From the NCBI GenBank assembly GCA_030950285.1, contig JAUZRR010000003.1:1-41895 (forward strand): a DNA stretch of 41,895 nucleotides, read 5' to 3'. The DNA comes from Planctomycetota bacterium. Lineage in GTDB: Bacteria; Planctomycetota; Phycisphaerae; Phycisphaerales; UBA1924. Shown in pieces: positions 1 to 10,214 of the stretch. Every line of letters starts with the position of its first letter. Position 1 is the stretch's first letter. The notes below the pieces were generated by a model, which was given only the letters and a program-made list of their open reading frames with translations, did not search any database and had not been told where the DNA came from. The position numbers were made by a program, and so were the translations under genes.

Positions 1-225
1 TGGATCAACCCCAGGAAGAGGAGATAATCGATGAAGATCGTGCACAAGGCGAGACGGTAATAGCGCCACCCGGTACAGCCCAGTGCGGCGACGCAAAGCG
101 ATGCTGGGCGTGTTGCCAGATCGGCACTGGGCTGGCGCCCAGTGGCACCCGATCGGGGCCTGCGCTTCGGTCTGCCCGGCAAATGAGTGGTCAGTGGACT
201 GCGCCTCGAAGCAGCCCACTCTCCT
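1..225. other. Left-edge stretch without a confirmed gene
   Basis: I see no gene that can be supported here. On the minus strand a hydrophobic reading frame (WRYYRLALCTIF then IDYLLFLGLI, about positions 70-3) runs off the left edge. It could be the N-terminus of a membrane protein, but it has no ATG and no convincing ribosome binding site. The rest is dominated by CACTGGGC / GCCCAGTG palindromic segments listed separately. It lies downstream of the minus-strand fucosidase gene, so it may also contain that gene's transcription end, although no T-tract follows the hairpin. Confidence 0.3.
78..146. repeat. Cluster of CACTGGGC inverted repeats
   Basis: GGCACTGGGC (123-132) and GCCCAGTGGC (137-146) form a near-perfect hairpin with a TGGC loop and one mismatch. 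A further GCCCAGTGC lies at 78-86, and a related CTGGGC at 104-109. The pattern is seen directly in the sequence. That it belongs to a dispersed intergenic repeat family is inference, because no second copy occurs in this window. Confidence 0.5.
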
Positions 226-3144
226 CTACCGCACCGGCACCACCCGGTAGGCCTCGCCCACCTTTGTCGCAAAGCTCGCAAAGCCGTCGGCGTCGGTCTC
301 GGCGACCAGCTCGCCCTCCTTGGTCGAAACCCGCGAGGGCACCGGGCTCCACACCCGGCAGCGGGTGCCGGCGTAGGAACGAATCTCCGCGGCGCTGAGC
401 TGATTGTTGTCCCACACGATGTCCACCTCGAACCCGCCGCGGGCGCGGAGCCCGCGCACCCGGCCCGACGGCCAGGCATCCGGCAACGCCGGGAGCAGCC
501 GCACCACCGGCTCGGCGAGCGTGCCCTCGTGGCTCTGCAACAGCATCTCGGCGATGCCGGCGGTGCCCCCGAAGTTGCCGTCGATCTGGAAGGGCGGGTG
601 GTTGTCGAACAGGTTGGGCAGCGTGCTCTTGGCGAGCAACTGTTGCACGTGCTTGTGGGCCTCGTTGCCGTCGTGCAGGCGGGCGAAGTGGTTGATGATC
701 CACGCACGGCTCCACCCGGTGTGCCCGCCGCCGCGGGCCAGCCGCGACTCGAGCGTCTTGCGGGCGGCGTCCATAAACTCCGGGGTCTCGGCAAAGGTGA
801 ACTGCCGCCCGGGGTGCAGCGCAAAGAGGTGCGACATGTGCCGATGCCCGGGCTCGGCTTCGTCGTAGGGCATGTCCCACTCGAGGATGCGGCCGTCGGG
901 TCCGATCCGGCTCGGCGCGAGGCGCTCGAGCGCCGTGCGGGCGCGAGAGGTAAACTCATCCTCGATCCCCAGCACCGCTGCGGCCTCGAGCGCGTTGGTC
1001 AGGTTGTCCCAGATGATCTGCTGATCCATCGCCGTCCCCATCGCGATGTGCAGCGTGTTGCCAGCGCTATCGCGGTAGGCGTTCTCGGGCGAGGTCGAAG
1101 GGCCGGAGACCAAGAGCCCCGTCCGCGGGTCCTCGACGAGCCAGTCGAGCAGGAACTCGGCCGACTCCTTGATGATGGGGTAGCCCCGCTCGGCGAGAAA
1201 CTCCTGATCGAGCGTGAAGCGGTAGTGCTCCATCAGGTGCTGGCTGGACCACGCCCCGCCCATGAGCCACATGCCCCAGACCACCCGCCCGGTCGGCGCG
1301 GTCCACAGCCAGGCGTCGGTGACGTGCCCGGCGGCCCACCCGCCCGCGCCGAACGACGCGGCCGTGCGACGGCCGTCGGTCCGCAGCCGATCAATAAACG
1401 ATAAGAACGGCTCGTGGGACTCGGCGAGATTGGTCACCTCGGCCGGCCAGTAGTTCATCTGCAGGTTGATGTTGGTGTGGTAGTCGCTGTTCCAGGGCGC
1501 TTCCATGTGCTCGTTCCAGAGCCCCTGCAGGTTCCCGGGCATGTCGCCCTCGCGCGACGACGCGATCATGAGGTACCGCCCGTAGTGGAAGTAGAGCGCG
1601 TCGAGCGCCGGGTCTGCCCGCCCGGCCCGGACCAGCGCCAGCCGCTGGTCGGTCGGCAGCTCTCTGCGGTCCACGCCGATGTCCAGCTCGACGCGCTTGA
1701 ATATCCGCCCATGGTCGCCGATAAGGCGTGAAAAGAGCGACTTGGCCACCCGATCGCCGGTCGCTTCCAACGTCTCGGTGCAGGCCGCCCCGAGGTCATC
1801 CTCAAGCGGCGAGAACGGGTCGAGCATGTTGTAGTCGGTCGCCACCGCGATCGTGATGAGCACACTCATCGCGCCCTCGACACGGATGCCCCCGTCGATC
1901 GCCCGGACCTCTCGAGCCTTGCCCGTGTTCACCCGGACCCGCCCCTCGAACCGGACGCCCTGGTGCTCGCCGTTGTGCTGCGCCCGCCCCCGAATCGCCA
2001 GCGTGTTCTCCCCCACCGTCTCGACCTCGGCGTCGGACTCTCGCTCGATCGACACCGTCAGACGCAACCCCTCCGGATCGTCGGTGCGCAGCTGCACGAT
2101 GATCATGTTGTCCGGCCGGCTCGCCGCCACACGCCGCAGGTGGAACTTGCCATTCGCGAGAAACGCCGTCGAAACGATCGCCGCGTCGAGATCGAGCGAA
2201 CGCCGATACGACGTCGGCTCACCGATGCCGTCAAACCGCAGCAGCAGGTCGCCCAGCGGCTGGTAGCTCCGCGGGCTGATCCGCGGCGAGAGCGCCTCGG
2301 CCTGGAGCAACGCCTCGGCTTCACCGGCTTTGCCCGCAAAGTACAACTCCCTCGCCCGTTCGACCGCCTCGGCTGCGCCCTCACGCTGGGTGGGGATCGG
2401 AGGCCCGGCCCAGATGGTCTCCTCGTTGAGCTGGATCCGCTCCTCGCTGACGCCGCTGAAGACCATCGCCCCCAGCCGACCGTTCCCGACCGGGAGCGCC
2501 TCGTTCCACGACGCGGCCGGCTTGTCGTACCAGAGCGCGTGGTCGCGGACCGGTGCGCCCTGCATGACCCGGGCGCTCTCGATCCTGGGCGTGCTCGCCG
2601 CGGCAAGTGCCGCCAGCGCCGCCGGCGCTGGGGTCGCCCACGAGGCATCGTCACCGGCGCGGACACGCCAGCTCCTCAGTATGCGCAACTCACTCTTGGG
2701 CCCAATCAGCAGCGGCGTCCCGCCCGTGATGCCCCCCGCCCCGCCGCTGTCGTGGACACGCACCGCGATGGTGTTGATCTCGCCCGGCTTGAGCAGGTCG
2801 GCGGGAACGGTGTACTGCCTCGGCACGTTCCAGGCGGTCGCGGCGTCGGGCGGCATCGAGCCGGTCGCCCCGACCCGCACGCCGTTGACATAGGTCTCGT
2901 CGGCGTCGTCGATCCCGCCAAAGAGCAGCGTCGCGTCGGTGCCCGCCCATGACTCGGGAATCTCGACCGCGGTCTGGTACCAGGCGAAGCCGTCGTAGGC
3001 CTCCATCTCGCCGCCGAGGCTCTCCCAGGCTGCCGGGGCCCGGATGGGCAGCCAGCCGTCGCCCTGTTCGGGGGTGGCAGGCTGGGCAAAGAGGGTGGAG
3101 CAGGCCAGAACGGCAAGCAACGGCAGTATCGTGCGGAACTTCAT
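226..3144 (-). CDS. Exported alpha-L-fucosidase, glycoside hydrolase family 95
   Basis: Predicted secreted inverting enzyme that releases L-fucose from fucosylated glycans or algal polysaccharide. The start at 3144 gives a signal peptide ([15 protein letters not shown], then STLFAQ); an ATG six codons earlier is possible, and the VLAC stretch leaves lipoprotein export open. Residues about 30-150 look like a GH2-type jelly-roll (VNGVRVGA), unusual before a GH95 core. The GH95 core starts near residue 210 ([15 protein letters not shown]). Conserved blocks include [12 protein letters not shown] (N558, N560), SPENAY (E687) and FQIDGNFGG (D855). These match, from memory, the Asn pair, acid Glu and Asp of Bifidobacterium AfcA. 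Length is about 972 aa, longer than the usual 750-800 because of the extra domain. It is divergent from mutS across a palindromic repeat pair. Confidence 0.93.
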   Translation of the reverse strand: MKFRTILPLLAVLACSTLFAQPATPEQGDGWLPIRAPAAWESLGGEMEAYDGFAWYQTAVEIPESWAGTDATLLFGGIDDADETYVNGVRVGATGSMPPDAATAWNVPRQYTVPADLLKPGEINTIAVRVHDSGGAGGITGGTPLLIGPKSELRILRSWRVRAGDDASWATPAPAALAALAAASTPRIESARVMQGAPVRDHALWYDKPAASWNEALPVGNGRLGAMVFSGVSEERIQLNEETIWAGPPIPTQREGAAEAVERARELYFAGKAGEAEALLQAEALSPRISPRSYQPLGDLLLRFDGIGEPTSYRRSLDLDAAIVSTAFLANGKFHLRRVAASRPDNMIIVQLRTDDPEGLRLTVSIERESDAEVETVGENTLAIRGRAQHNGEHQGVRFEGRVRVNTGKAREVRAIDGGIRVEGAMSVLITIAVATDYNMLDPFSPLEDDLGAACTETLEATGDRVAKSLFSRLIGDHGRIFKRVELDIGVDRRELPTDQRLALVRAGRADPALDALYFHYGRYLMIASSREGDMPGNLQGLWNEHMEAPWNSDYHTNINLQMNYWPAEVTNLAESHEPFLSFIDRLRTDGRRTAASFGAGGWAAGHVTDAWLWTAPTGRVVWGMWLMGGAWSSQHLMEHYRFTLDQEFLAERGYPIIKESAEFLLDWLVEDPRTGLLVSGPSTSPENAYRDSAGNTLHIAMGTAMDQQIIWDNLTNALEAAAVLGIEDEFTSRARTALERLAPSRIGPDGRILEWDMPYDEAEPGHRHMSHLFALHPGRQFTFAETPEFMDAARKTLESRLARGGGHTGWSRAWIINHFARLHDGNEAHKHVQQLLAKSTLPNLFDNHPPFQIDGNFGGTAGIAEMLLQSHEGTLAEPVVRLLPALPDAWPSGRVRGLRARGGFEVDIVWDNNQLSAAEIRSYAGTRCRVWSPVPSRVSTKEGELVAETDADGFASFATKVGEAYRVVPVR

Positions 3145-3203
3145 GCCCACACGATAGGACATCTGCCGGAATCGTGTTCCCGGGCGAGCCTTGCCCCCTC
3201 CCC

Positions 3204-3300
3204 TTGTCCCCTCGCTTGCGCGAGGGGCTCTATGCGCCGTGTCTTCGGAGTTTGGGCGGCGTCTTCGGGCTCTTGTAGAGCCCCTCGCTCGAGCGAGGGG
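3204..3300. repeat. Palindrome family A, paired copy (locus 1)
   Basis: Two inverted copies of a short palindrome lie between the divergent fucosidase and mutS genes. The left unit is cccctcgc-ttgc-gcgagggg (3208-3227) followed by ctcta. The right unit begins tagag and continues cccctcgc-tcga-gcgagggg (3281-3300). The two tag/cta ends face each other across a spacer of about 43 bp in which gtcttcgg occurs twice. The same core occurs at four other loci in the window. The doublet layout is that of REPIN elements; the assignment is inference. Confidence 0.8.
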
Positions 3301-3341
3301 CCACCGCTGCCCACACCATCCCGGCCTACTACCCTTGCCGC

Positions 3342-6140
3342 GTGGCCACCAAACGCAGCCCCGCGATGCAGCAGTACGACCGGTTCAAAGCCCAGCACCC
3401 CGGGTGTGTGCTCTTCTTCCGCATGGGCGACTTCTACGAGTTGTTCTACGACGACGCGGTGCTCGTCTCCAAACTGCTCGGGCTGACGCTCACCGAGCGG
3501 TCCAAGGGGCAGCCCATGGCCGGGATGCCCCACCACCAGCTCACCAACTACCTCCGCAAAGCCATCGACGCCGGGCTGCGGGTCGCGGTCGCCGACCAGA
3601 TCCAGGACCCAAAGGACGCCAAGGGTGTGGTCGATCGTGCGGTCACGCGGGTCGTCACGCAGGGCACGCTTATCGACGACGGGCTGCTCGACGGCGCCCG
3701 CGCCAACCGGCTCGGCGTGGTCGCGTTTGTCGACTCGAGCCAGGGGCTCCGCGCCGGGGTCGCGGTGGTCGAGGTCTCGACCGGCGCGTTCACCGTGCTC
3801 GACTGTGCGCCCGAAGACGCAGCCGACGAGCTCGCCCAGCGCGGCGTCCGCGAGTTGCTCTACGCCGAGACCCACTCGGCAGAGCCGCCCGAGCGAATAC
3901 GAACCGTCCTCGAAGCCCTCGGCATCGCCGGCACGCCCCGCCCCGCGTGGCACTTCCGCCACGACGAAGCGCTCGAAGCAATCAAAACAACCTTCGGCGT
4001 CGCGTCGCTCGAGGGGTTCGGGCTCGGCGAGGACGACCCGGCACTCCCCGCAGCCGGCGCGGTCGTCCGCTACCTCCGCGAGACTCAAACCCCAGCTGCC
4101 GACACAAACGCAAACCAGAGCGACCACGCTGCAAACTCGTCCCGCCACCCCGGGCTCTCTGCCACGCTCGCCCATCTCCAGCCGCCCCGCCGCGAACGCG
4201 ACGAGGGCAGGTGCGTCGTGGACGCGGTCAGCCTGCGCGCACTCGAGATCGAACGCACCATCCGAGGCGGCGGCCCCGGAACCAACAGCAGCGATTCGAC
4301 CGACGGCTCGTTGCTTGGGGTCTTCCTCCGCGCCCAGACCGGCGCGGGCAACTGCCGCACCGCGATGGGCCGCCGCCTGCTCCGCGACTGGCTCTGCCGC
4401 CCGCTCGCCGAGATGAGCCCGATCGTCGCGAGGCAACGCTGCATCGCGGCGCTGGTCGAGGACCGCCGCTCGGCGACCGAACTCGGGGAGGTGCTCGCGG
4501 ACGTGCAGGACGTCGCCCGCATCGCCGGCCGTGTCGCGCTGGCGCGGGCAACACCCCGCGATCTCGTCGCCCTCGGGCGCAGTCTCGACACGCTCGATCG
4601 GCTGCGCGAAACGCTGACCGGCGCCGACGCCTTTGCCGAGCACGCCGCCGCGCTCGACGACGTACACGAATCGCTCGCACCGCTCGCGGCCGACATCGTC
4701 GCCCGCTGCGTCGAATCGCCCCCCGCCCACCTGCGCGAGGGCGGCCTCATCCGCGACGGCATCGACGCCGAACTCGACGAGGCGCGGAAGTTGCAAACAG
4801 ACGGCGGGGTCTGGCTTGCTGAGTATCAACAAAAACTCGCAGACGAGATCGGGCTCGCCGGGTGCAAGGTCGGGTACAACTCGGTCTTCGGCTATTACAT
4901 CGAACTGACCAAAGTCCAGGCCCGCGACTACAGCCGGCAGATCGACCAGGCCGCCCTCACCCGCAAGCAGACGCTCCGCAATGCCGAGCGATACATCACG
5001 CCCGAACTCAAGGACTTCGAGGACAAAGTCACCACCGCCGAGGCCCGCGCGGTCGCCCGCGAGCAGGCACTCTTCCGCGAGTTGTGCGACGCGGCACTCG
5101 GGCAACTCCGCGCCATCGCCGCGTTTGCCGAGACCGTCGCGGCGATTGACGTCCTGCTGGCGATGGCAGACAAAGCCGCCCAGCGCGGGTGGACAAAGCC
5201 CGAGATTGTCGAGACCCGAACCCTCACCATCCACGGCGGCCGGCACCCGGTGCTCGATGAACTGCTCGGCGCCGACTTCGTCCCCAACGACACCCAACTC
5301 GGCGCAGCCGCCGCGGTCGAAGGCACCGACCGCCCCGCCCTGGCCCTGCTCACCGGCCCCAACATGGCGGGCAAAAGCACCTACATCCGCCAGGTCGCGT
5401 TGCTTACGTTACTCGCCCACACCGGGAGCTTCATCCCCGCCGACCGGGCAACGATCGGGCTGTGCGACCGCGTCTTCACCCGCGTCGGGGCCGACGACGC
5501 GCTGCACCGCGGGCAGTCCACCTTTATGGTCGAGATGGCCGAGACCGCCAACATTCTCAACCATGCGACCGACCGATCGCTGGTCATCCTCGACGAGATC
5601 GGCCGCGGCACCAGCACGCTCGACGGGCTGAGCCTCGCGTGGGCGATCACCGAATGGCTCGCGACCCGGCGCGGGCCGCGCACGCTCTTTGCAACCCACT
5701 ACCACGAGCTGACCGACCTGGCCGAGCAGATGGAGGCACGGGTCACCAACCTGCAGGTGAGCGTCCGCGAGTGGACCACGCCCGACGGCGTCGAGGAGAT
5801 CGTCTTCCTCCACCGCATCGTCCCCGGGCGGGCCGACCAGTCCTATGGGCTGCACGTCGCAAAACTCGCGGGCGTGCCGACCGACGTTGTCGAACGCGCT
5901 CAAGAAGTTCTCAACTCGCTGAGTGTCGAAAGGGCCAGCGAACGCGGCGTGATCCAGCCCCCGCCCGGCCGCAAGAGCGAGCCCGAGCAAGGCCAGCTCT
6001 CGCTCTTTACCGAATACCTCGACCACCCCGCCATCCAACAGCTTCGCGAACTCAAACTCGACGGGTTGTCGCCGATGCAGGCATTCGATAGACTGCGCGA
6101 GTTGCGAGCACTGACCGACACAACCAACCCACGGTCGTAG
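3342..6140 (+). CDS. mutS: DNA mismatch repair protein MutS
   Basis: Cytoplasmic ATPase that recognises mispaired and looped bases and starts mismatch repair. Start is GTG at 3342 ([13 protein letters not shown]). The mismatch-binding Phe-x-Glu lies in GDFYELF (F31, E33). [11 protein letters not shown] follows in domain I. The C-terminal ABC-type ATPase has Walker [11 protein letters not shown] (about 671-680), Walker [13 protein letters not shown] (about 746) and the FATHYHEL switch (about 784). Length is 932 aa against 853 in E. coli, the excess being linker insertions such as residues 248-310. No mutL is in the window. It is followed after 47 bp by the zinc-ribbon gene, possibly co-transcribed. 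The promoter must lie in or beside the palindromic repeat pair upstream. Confidence 0.97.
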   Translation: MATKRSPAMQQYDRFKAQHPGCVLFFRMGDFYELFYDDAVLVSKLLGLTLTERSKGQPMAGMPHHQLTNYLRKAIDAGLRVAVADQIQDPKDAKGVVDRAVTRVVTQGTLIDDGLLDGARANRLGVVAFVDSSQGLRAGVAVVEVSTGAFTVLDCAPEDAADELAQRGVRELLYAETHSAEPPERIRTVLEALGIAGTPRPAWHFRHDEALEAIKTTFGVASLEGFGLGEDDPALPAAGAVVRYLRETQTPAADTNANQSDHAANSSRHPGLSATLAHLQPPRRERDEGRCVVDAVSLRALEIERTIRGGGPGTNSSDSTDGSLLGVFLRAQTGAGNCRTAMGRRLLRDWLCRPLAEMSPIVARQRCIAALVEDRRSATELGEVLADVQDVARIAGRVALARATPRDLVALGRSLDTLDRLRETLTGADAFAEHAAALDDVHESLAPLAADIVARCVESPPAHLREGGLIRDGIDAELDEARKLQTDGGVWLAEYQQKLADEIGLAGCKVGYNSVFGYYIELTKVQARDYSRQIDQAALTRKQTLRNAERYITPELKDFEDKVTTAEARAVAREQALFRELCDAALGQLRAIAAFAETVAAIDVLLAMADKAAQRGWTKPEIVETRTLTIHGGRHPVLDELLGADFVPNDTQLGAAAAVEGTDRPALALLTGPNMAGKSTYIRQVALLTLLAHTGSFIPADRATIGLCDRVFTRVGADDALHRGQSTFMVEMAETANILNHATDRSLVILDEIGRGTSTLDGLSLAWAITEWLATRRGPRTLFATHYHELTDLAEQMEARVTNLQVSVREWTTPDGVEEIVFLHRIVPGRADQSYGLHVAKLAGVPTDVVERAQEVLNSLSVERASERGVIQPPPGRKSEPEQGQLSLFTEYLDHPAIQQLRELKLDGLSPMQAFDRLRELRALTDTTNPRS

Positions 6141-6187
6141 TCCGTGCCCGCGTTGTCCCGGTGCCGGGTGCGAAGGGGGGTATCGGC

Positions 6188-7165
6188 ATGAGCAAGATCT
6201 GCGGCATCTGCGGCGAAGATTGCAGCGATCGGCCGCGTGTCAAAGACCGACACGGGCGGTACTACTGCAAAGCGTGCGCTTCAGAACGAGCCCGGGCCGA
6301 TGACGATGCGGCACCGGGTGTTGCTGCCGGTGCAGCGGGCGGTGCTGTGGGCGCAGCGGCTGCAGCGGCGCTCCCCGAGGACCCGGACACCTTCGAGCTC
6401 GACAACGCCGACCCGGGCGCACGCCCGCTGCCGATCGAGATGCTCGACAACACCGAGCCGACCCGGAACTGCCCGATGTGCTTCCGCTCGATGCCGCGGG
6501 ATGCGAAGATCTGCGTGTCCTGCGGCTACGACCCGGAAAAGGGGATCCAGAGCTCGACCAAGATCGTGAAGAAAGCCGGCAAAGGATGGACGAAGCGCAC
6601 CCGAGGGTACCGCTGCGACAACTGCGGCTACGACCTCGCGGGGCTCCCCGAGCCGGTCTGCCCCGAGTGCGGCACGCGGGTCGATCTCTCCCGCCGCGCC
6701 AGGTTGGACGAGCAAATCAGATCGCAAACCTTTCATATGGAATATAAGAAACCGATGGTCTGGTTTGCGATCGGCTTTGTGATCGTGGGGATCGCACTGG
6801 CGGTCAAAGGTGAGCCGATGGGGTTTCTCGGCTACGCGATCCTGCTGGTGATGCAACTGCCCTTCATGCTCCTCGGGCTCTGGTTGTGCCAGAAGACCTT
6901 TCTCGGCGAGATCGGTACCATCCCGCTCAACACGGTGCGGATCGCCAGCGCCCTGGCGTTGGGCAACGCGGTAGATGAGATCCTCCCGATCAGCTTCTTC
7001 TTCATTACGCCCGGAATGATCGTCTATCTCGTCGTGCTGATGGACCTGTTCGATATCGACCTCTCGGACGCCATCTGGGCCGCGGTGATTATGTTCCTGG
7101 CCAAGATCGGCGCAACCCTGCTCGCGGTGTATGCCATGGTGCAGTATCTCGGCATATCGATCTGA
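6188..7165 (+). CDS. Zinc-ribbon membrane protein, function unknown
   Basis: Not assigned to a named family. The start at 6188 (MSKICGICGEDC) is chosen over a GTG at 6161 because AAGGGGGG (6173-6180) sits 7 bp upstream. Three Cys clusters precede the membrane part: CGICGEDC with CKAC (residues 4-40), CPMC with CVSCGYD (about 95-120), and CDNCGYDLAGLPEPVCPECG (about 140-160). The last is a zinc ribbon seen very often in planctomycete membrane proteins. An Ala/Gly-rich linker lies at about 45-65. The C-terminal half has about four or five hydrophobic segments, including WFAIGFVIVGIALAV and AVIMFLAKIGATLLAVYAM. Role unknown. It is convergent with thrS with only 7 bp between stop codons. Confidence 0.8.
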   Translation: MSKICGICGEDCSDRPRVKDRHGRYYCKACASERARADDDAAPGVAAGAAGGAVGAAAAAALPEDPDTFELDNADPGARPLPIEMLDNTEPTRNCPMCFRSMPRDAKICVSCGYDPEKGIQSSTKIVKKAGKGWTKRTRGYRCDNCGYDLAGLPEPVCPECGTRVDLSRRARLDEQIRSQTFHMEYKKPMVWFAIGFVIVGIALAVKGEPMGFLGYAILLVMQLPFMLLGLWLCQKTFLGEIGTIPLNTVRIASALALGNAVDEILPISFFFITPGMIVYLVVLMDLFDIDLSDAIWAAVIMFLAKIGATLLAVYAMVQYLGISI

Positions 7166-7172
7166 CTCGAAA

Positions 7173-9332
7173 TCAGCCTCGGGACATCGCCGCCATCACC
7201 GAGCCCGATTCACCCCACGCGACCCGCTCGGCCGCCTCGCGCAGTACGCCCGCGACAAACTCCTCGAGCGGCATCGCGCCCAGGTCTTTCTGCACGCCCC
7301 GCGCCCGCACGCTTACGTTGCCCGCCTCGGCGTCCCGCGGCCCGACGACCGCCATGTAAGGAATCTTTTCCTCGGCCGCACGCTTGATCTTCGCCTGCAC
7401 GCGTTCGTTGCCGTCGTCGAGCGACGCGCGAACCCCCGCGTCGCGGAGCGCTTTGAGCACCCGCTGGGCGTAGTCGTTGGTCTTCTCGCTGATCGGCAGC
7501 ACCCGCACCTGCTCGGGCGCAAGCCACGCCGGGAACGCCCCGGCGAAGTGCTCGATGAGGCAGCCGATGAACCGCTCCATGCTGCCGAAGGGGGCCCGGT
7601 GGATCATCACCGGGCGGTGGGGCATGTTGTCCGGCCCGATGTAACTCAGATCGAACCGCTCGGGCAGGTTGTAATCGACCTGCACCGTCCCCAGCTGCCA
7701 CTCGCGGCCGATGACGTCCTTGATGATGAAGTCGATCTTCGGCCCGTAAAACGCGGCCTCCCCGGGCTCTTCGGTAAAGGGCACACCGAGCGTCTCCGCC
7801 GCCTGTCGGCACGCCTCTTCGGCCTTATCCCAGTTGGCAGGGTCCCCGGTGTACTTCGCCGAATCAGTATCGCGCAACCCGATTCGCACGCGGTAGTCGC
7901 TCATTCCCAGCGTACCGAAGATAACTTTGACTAAGGAGAGGCAACCTAACAACTCATCCTGCACCTGCTCGGGCGTGCAGAAGAGGTGCGCGTCGTCCTG
8001 GGTGAACCCGCGCACCCGGGTCATGCCGTTGAGCTCGCCCGATTGCTCCCAGCGGTAGACCGTCCCAAACTCGGCGAGCCGGACGGGCATATCGCGGTAG
8101 CTGTGCGGCTGGCTGTCGAAGACCTTGATGTGGTGCGGGCAGTTCATCGGTTTGAGCAGGTAGCCGTCGATCTCGCCCTCGCGGAGGCGGTTGGCAAGGT
8201 CGGCACACGAGCACCCCTCGGTCGCCAGCTCGCCCAGCTGCTCGCGCTCGATCACCGGGGGGTACTGGCTGTCGGCGTAATAGGGAAAATGGCCGCTGGT
8301 CTTATAAAGCCCGAGCTTGCCGATGTGGGGTGTGAAGATCTCGAAGTACCCTTGTTTGTTCAGTTCCTCGCTGATGAAGTTCTGGAGTTCTTTGCGGACG
8401 ATCGAGCCGTTGGGCGTCCAGAGGATGAGCCCCTGCCCGACCGCCTCGTCGATATGAAAGAGCTTGAGTTGCTTGCCGAGCACGCGGTGGTCGCGGGCCT
8501 TGGCTTGTTCGAGTTGTTCGAGATACTGGTTGAGCTCCTTCGGCTTGAAGAACGCGGTGCCGTAGACACGGGTGAGCCGGTCGGAGGTCTCGTCGCCGTG
8601 CCAGTAGCTGCTCGCCAGCGACATGATCTTGACCGCCCCGATCCGCCCGGTGCTCGGGACATGAGGCCCCCGACAGAGGTCTTCCCAGTGCTTCCCGGGC
8701 TCACCCGTCGCGTACCACGACAAACGCCGGGGATGCGCTTGCGAATCCCGGGATTCCGTTCCCCCCGTCCCCCCGTCGGTGCTCATTGCTGCGATCGCCC
8801 GCTCGGCGTTATCAATCTTATATTTACTTCCCTCGCCCCGGAGCTTGGCGATCCCCTCATCGACCGGCAGCTCGTACCGCGTAAACCGCCGATCCTCTTT
8901 GACGATCTTCACCATCTCCGCTTCGATCGCCTCGAAGTCGCCCTCCCGCAACGGCCGATCGTCAGGAAAACGAATGTCGTAATAAAACCCCGTCTCCAGC
9001 GGCGGCCCATACACAAGCTCGGCGCCCGGCACGATCCGCTGGATCGCCTCGGCCATGACGTGGGCAGCCGAGTGGCGGAGCAGGAACAGCGCGTCGGGGT
9101 CCAACTCGCCGTCGCGGGTCTTGGGTGTCACGATTGCCAGCTCGCAATCCCGCTCGATCGGCGCGTGCAGGTCGGCCAGCTCGCCGTTGATCTTCGCTCC
9201 CACCGCGGCCATCGCGAGTCTCGACCCGATGCTCTCGGCGACTGCAAACGCGGTCGTCGGCCCGGCGAACTCTTTGACCGACCCATCGGGGAGTGTGATG
9301 CGGATTGTGTCAGCGTCGGCTGCGGGGCTCAT
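7173..9332 (-). CDS. thrS: Threonyl-tRNA synthetase
   Basis: Cytoplasmic class II synthetase charging tRNA-Thr and editing mischarged serine. I prefer the ATG at 9332 (MSPAADADTIRITLPDG) because GGAG lies 7 bp upstream; an in-frame ATG at 9347 would add five residues. Order of domains: TGS (ITLPDGSVKEF), editing domain with HSAAH (H87, H91) and CRGPH (C220, H224), catalytic core with the zinc-binding MNCPHH (about 395-400), motif 2 (TVYRWEQSG) and motif 3 (HRAPFGSMERF), then the anticodon-binding domain. An insertion of about 25 residues (about 183-207, Gly/Ser/Thr-rich, TDGGTGGTESRDSQ) sits inside the editing domain just before CRGPH. Length 719 aa against about 640 in E. coli. No T-box leader is seen. 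Confidence 0.97.
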   Translation of the reverse strand: MSPAADADTIRITLPDGSVKEFAGPTTAFAVAESIGSRLAMAAVGAKINGELADLHAPIERDCELAIVTPKTRDGELDPDALFLLRHSAAHVMAEAIQRIVPGAELVYGPPLETGFYYDIRFPDDRPLREGDFEAIEAEMVKIVKEDRRFTRYELPVDEGIAKLRGEGSKYKIDNAERAIAAMSTDGGTGGTESRDSQAHPRRLSWYATGEPGKHWEDLCRGPHVPSTGRIGAVKIMSLASSYWHGDETSDRLTRVYGTAFFKPKELNQYLEQLEQAKARDHRVLGKQLKLFHIDEAVGQGLILWTPNGSIVRKELQNFISEELNKQGYFEIFTPHIGKLGLYKTSGHFPYYADSQYPPVIEREQLGELATEGCSCADLANRLREGEIDGYLLKPMNCPHHIKVFDSQPHSYRDMPVRLAEFGTVYRWEQSGELNGMTRVRGFTQDDAHLFCTPEQVQDELLGCLSLVKVIFGTLGMSDYRVRIGLRDTDSAKYTGDPANWDKAEEACRQAAETLGVPFTEEPGEAAFYGPKIDFIIKDVIGREWQLGTVQVDYNLPERFDLSYIGPDNMPHRPVMIHRAPFGSMERFIGCLIEHFAGAFPAWLAPEQVRVLPISEKTNDYAQRVLKALRDAGVRASLDDGNERVQAKIKRAAEEKIPYMAVVGPRDAEAGNVSVRARGVQKDLGAMPLEEFVAGVLREAAERVAWGESGSVMAAMSRG

Positions 9333-9692
9333 CGGGCGGGTCTCCATTTCTGGTCGATACGGGCGTTTTTCACACCCGGACCGTACGCGAGCCGGGCTCT
9401 ATGTGCCCGGACTCCACCCCCACACCCCCACACCCCCACACCCCCACCTGCTCCCGCCCCCCCCCACCAGCCACCGCCCCCCCCCGATCGGCCCTCTAAT
9501 CCGGGGCCGCGGGCGTTATAGGGCGTTCTACGACGACCGTAGACGTGCCGACAAGAGCCGTCGGAGCCCCGACAGAGACCGGGTTCACAGCCCCCCCCAC
9601 ACACACCACACACACCCGCGTTGACGCGGCGCGCAGGATCGGTCAAGATAGTGGGCCACCCGACCCATCGGCCCACAAGGGGAGCGACCCGC
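9333..9692. other. Divergent thrS-nrdR intergenic region with simple repeats
   Basis: This 360-bp stretch separates the divergent thrS and nrdR genes and carries no gene I can support. It contains an 8-bp-period tract of ccccacac units (about 9415-9447), two runs of nine C (9457-9465 and 9477-9485) and a CA-rich tract (about 9595-9617). Such slippage-prone DNA between two divergent housekeeping genes could alter promoter spacing; that is inference. No clear sigma-70 pair was recognised. Confidence 0.55.
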
Positions 9693-10214
9693 TTGATCTG
9701 CCCGTTCTGCGAAAAAGACAACGACAAGGTCATCGACTCCCGCGCCAGCGAAGCCGGACGGGTCATCCGCCGCCGCCGCGAGTGCGTCGCGTGCAGCAAA
9801 CGCTTCACCACCTACGAGCGGATCGAGCACACCTCCCGCCTCATGGTCGTCAAACGCGACGGGTCCCGCGTGCCCTTCGACGCCGAGCGGGTGCTGGCGG
9901 GGGTCATCAACGCCTGCGGCAAACGCCCCGTGGCCGACTCGACCAAACGCCGGCTCGTCGAAGAGGTCGAGGAAGAGCTCAGCCGCGAGTTCGAGCGTGA
10001 GGTCGACTCGAGCGTGATCGGCGAACGCGTCATGCGCAGCCTCCGCGAGATCGACGGCATCGCCTACATCCGCTTTGCCACCGAACACCTGCGGATGGAC
10101 ACCATCGAAGAGATCAAGAACGAACTCGAAGACCTCACCAACCGCCCAAAGAGCGGGAAAGATCAGCAGGAACTCTTCAAACGCGGGGGCTCTTCCGCCC
10201 CGCGTCCGGCTTAG
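9693..10214 (+). CDS. nrdR: Transcriptional repressor NrdR
   Basis: Zinc-ribbon and ATP-cone repressor that binds NrdR boxes ahead of ribonucleotide reductase genes and senses ATP/dATP. The start is TTG at 9693, giving MICPFCEKDNDKVIDSR, as in the family; AAGGGGAG (9677-9684) lies 8 bp upstream. Zinc ligands are the CPFC pair (C3, C6) and the CVAC pair (C31, C34). The ATP-cone runs from about residue 46 (LMVVKRDGSRVPFD). Length 173 aa against about 150 usual, the extra being a charged C-terminal tail after DTIEEIKNELEDL. Its last 38 bp overlap the 3' end of the convergent PAS-LuxR gene. No nrd gene is in the window. Confidence 0.96.
   Translation: MICPFCEKDNDKVIDSRASEAGRVIRRRRECVACSKRFTTYERIEHTSRLMVVKRDGSRVPFDAERVLAGVINACGKRPVADSTKRRLVEEVEEELSREFEREVDSSVIGERVMRSLREIDGIAYIRFATEHLRMDTIEEIKNELEDLTNRPKSGKDQQELFKRGGSSAPRPA

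Noticed and set aside
187..1404. Long plus-strand open frame opposite the fucosidase gene
   Set aside because: It is a high-GC shadow frame; the minus-strand GH95 motifs account for this DNA, and the plus frame has Arg/Pro/Gly-rich, family-free content.
3141..5297. 718-aa minus-strand open frame opposite mutS
   Set aside because: Antisense shadow of mutS with no recognisable family; the mutS motifs are complete.
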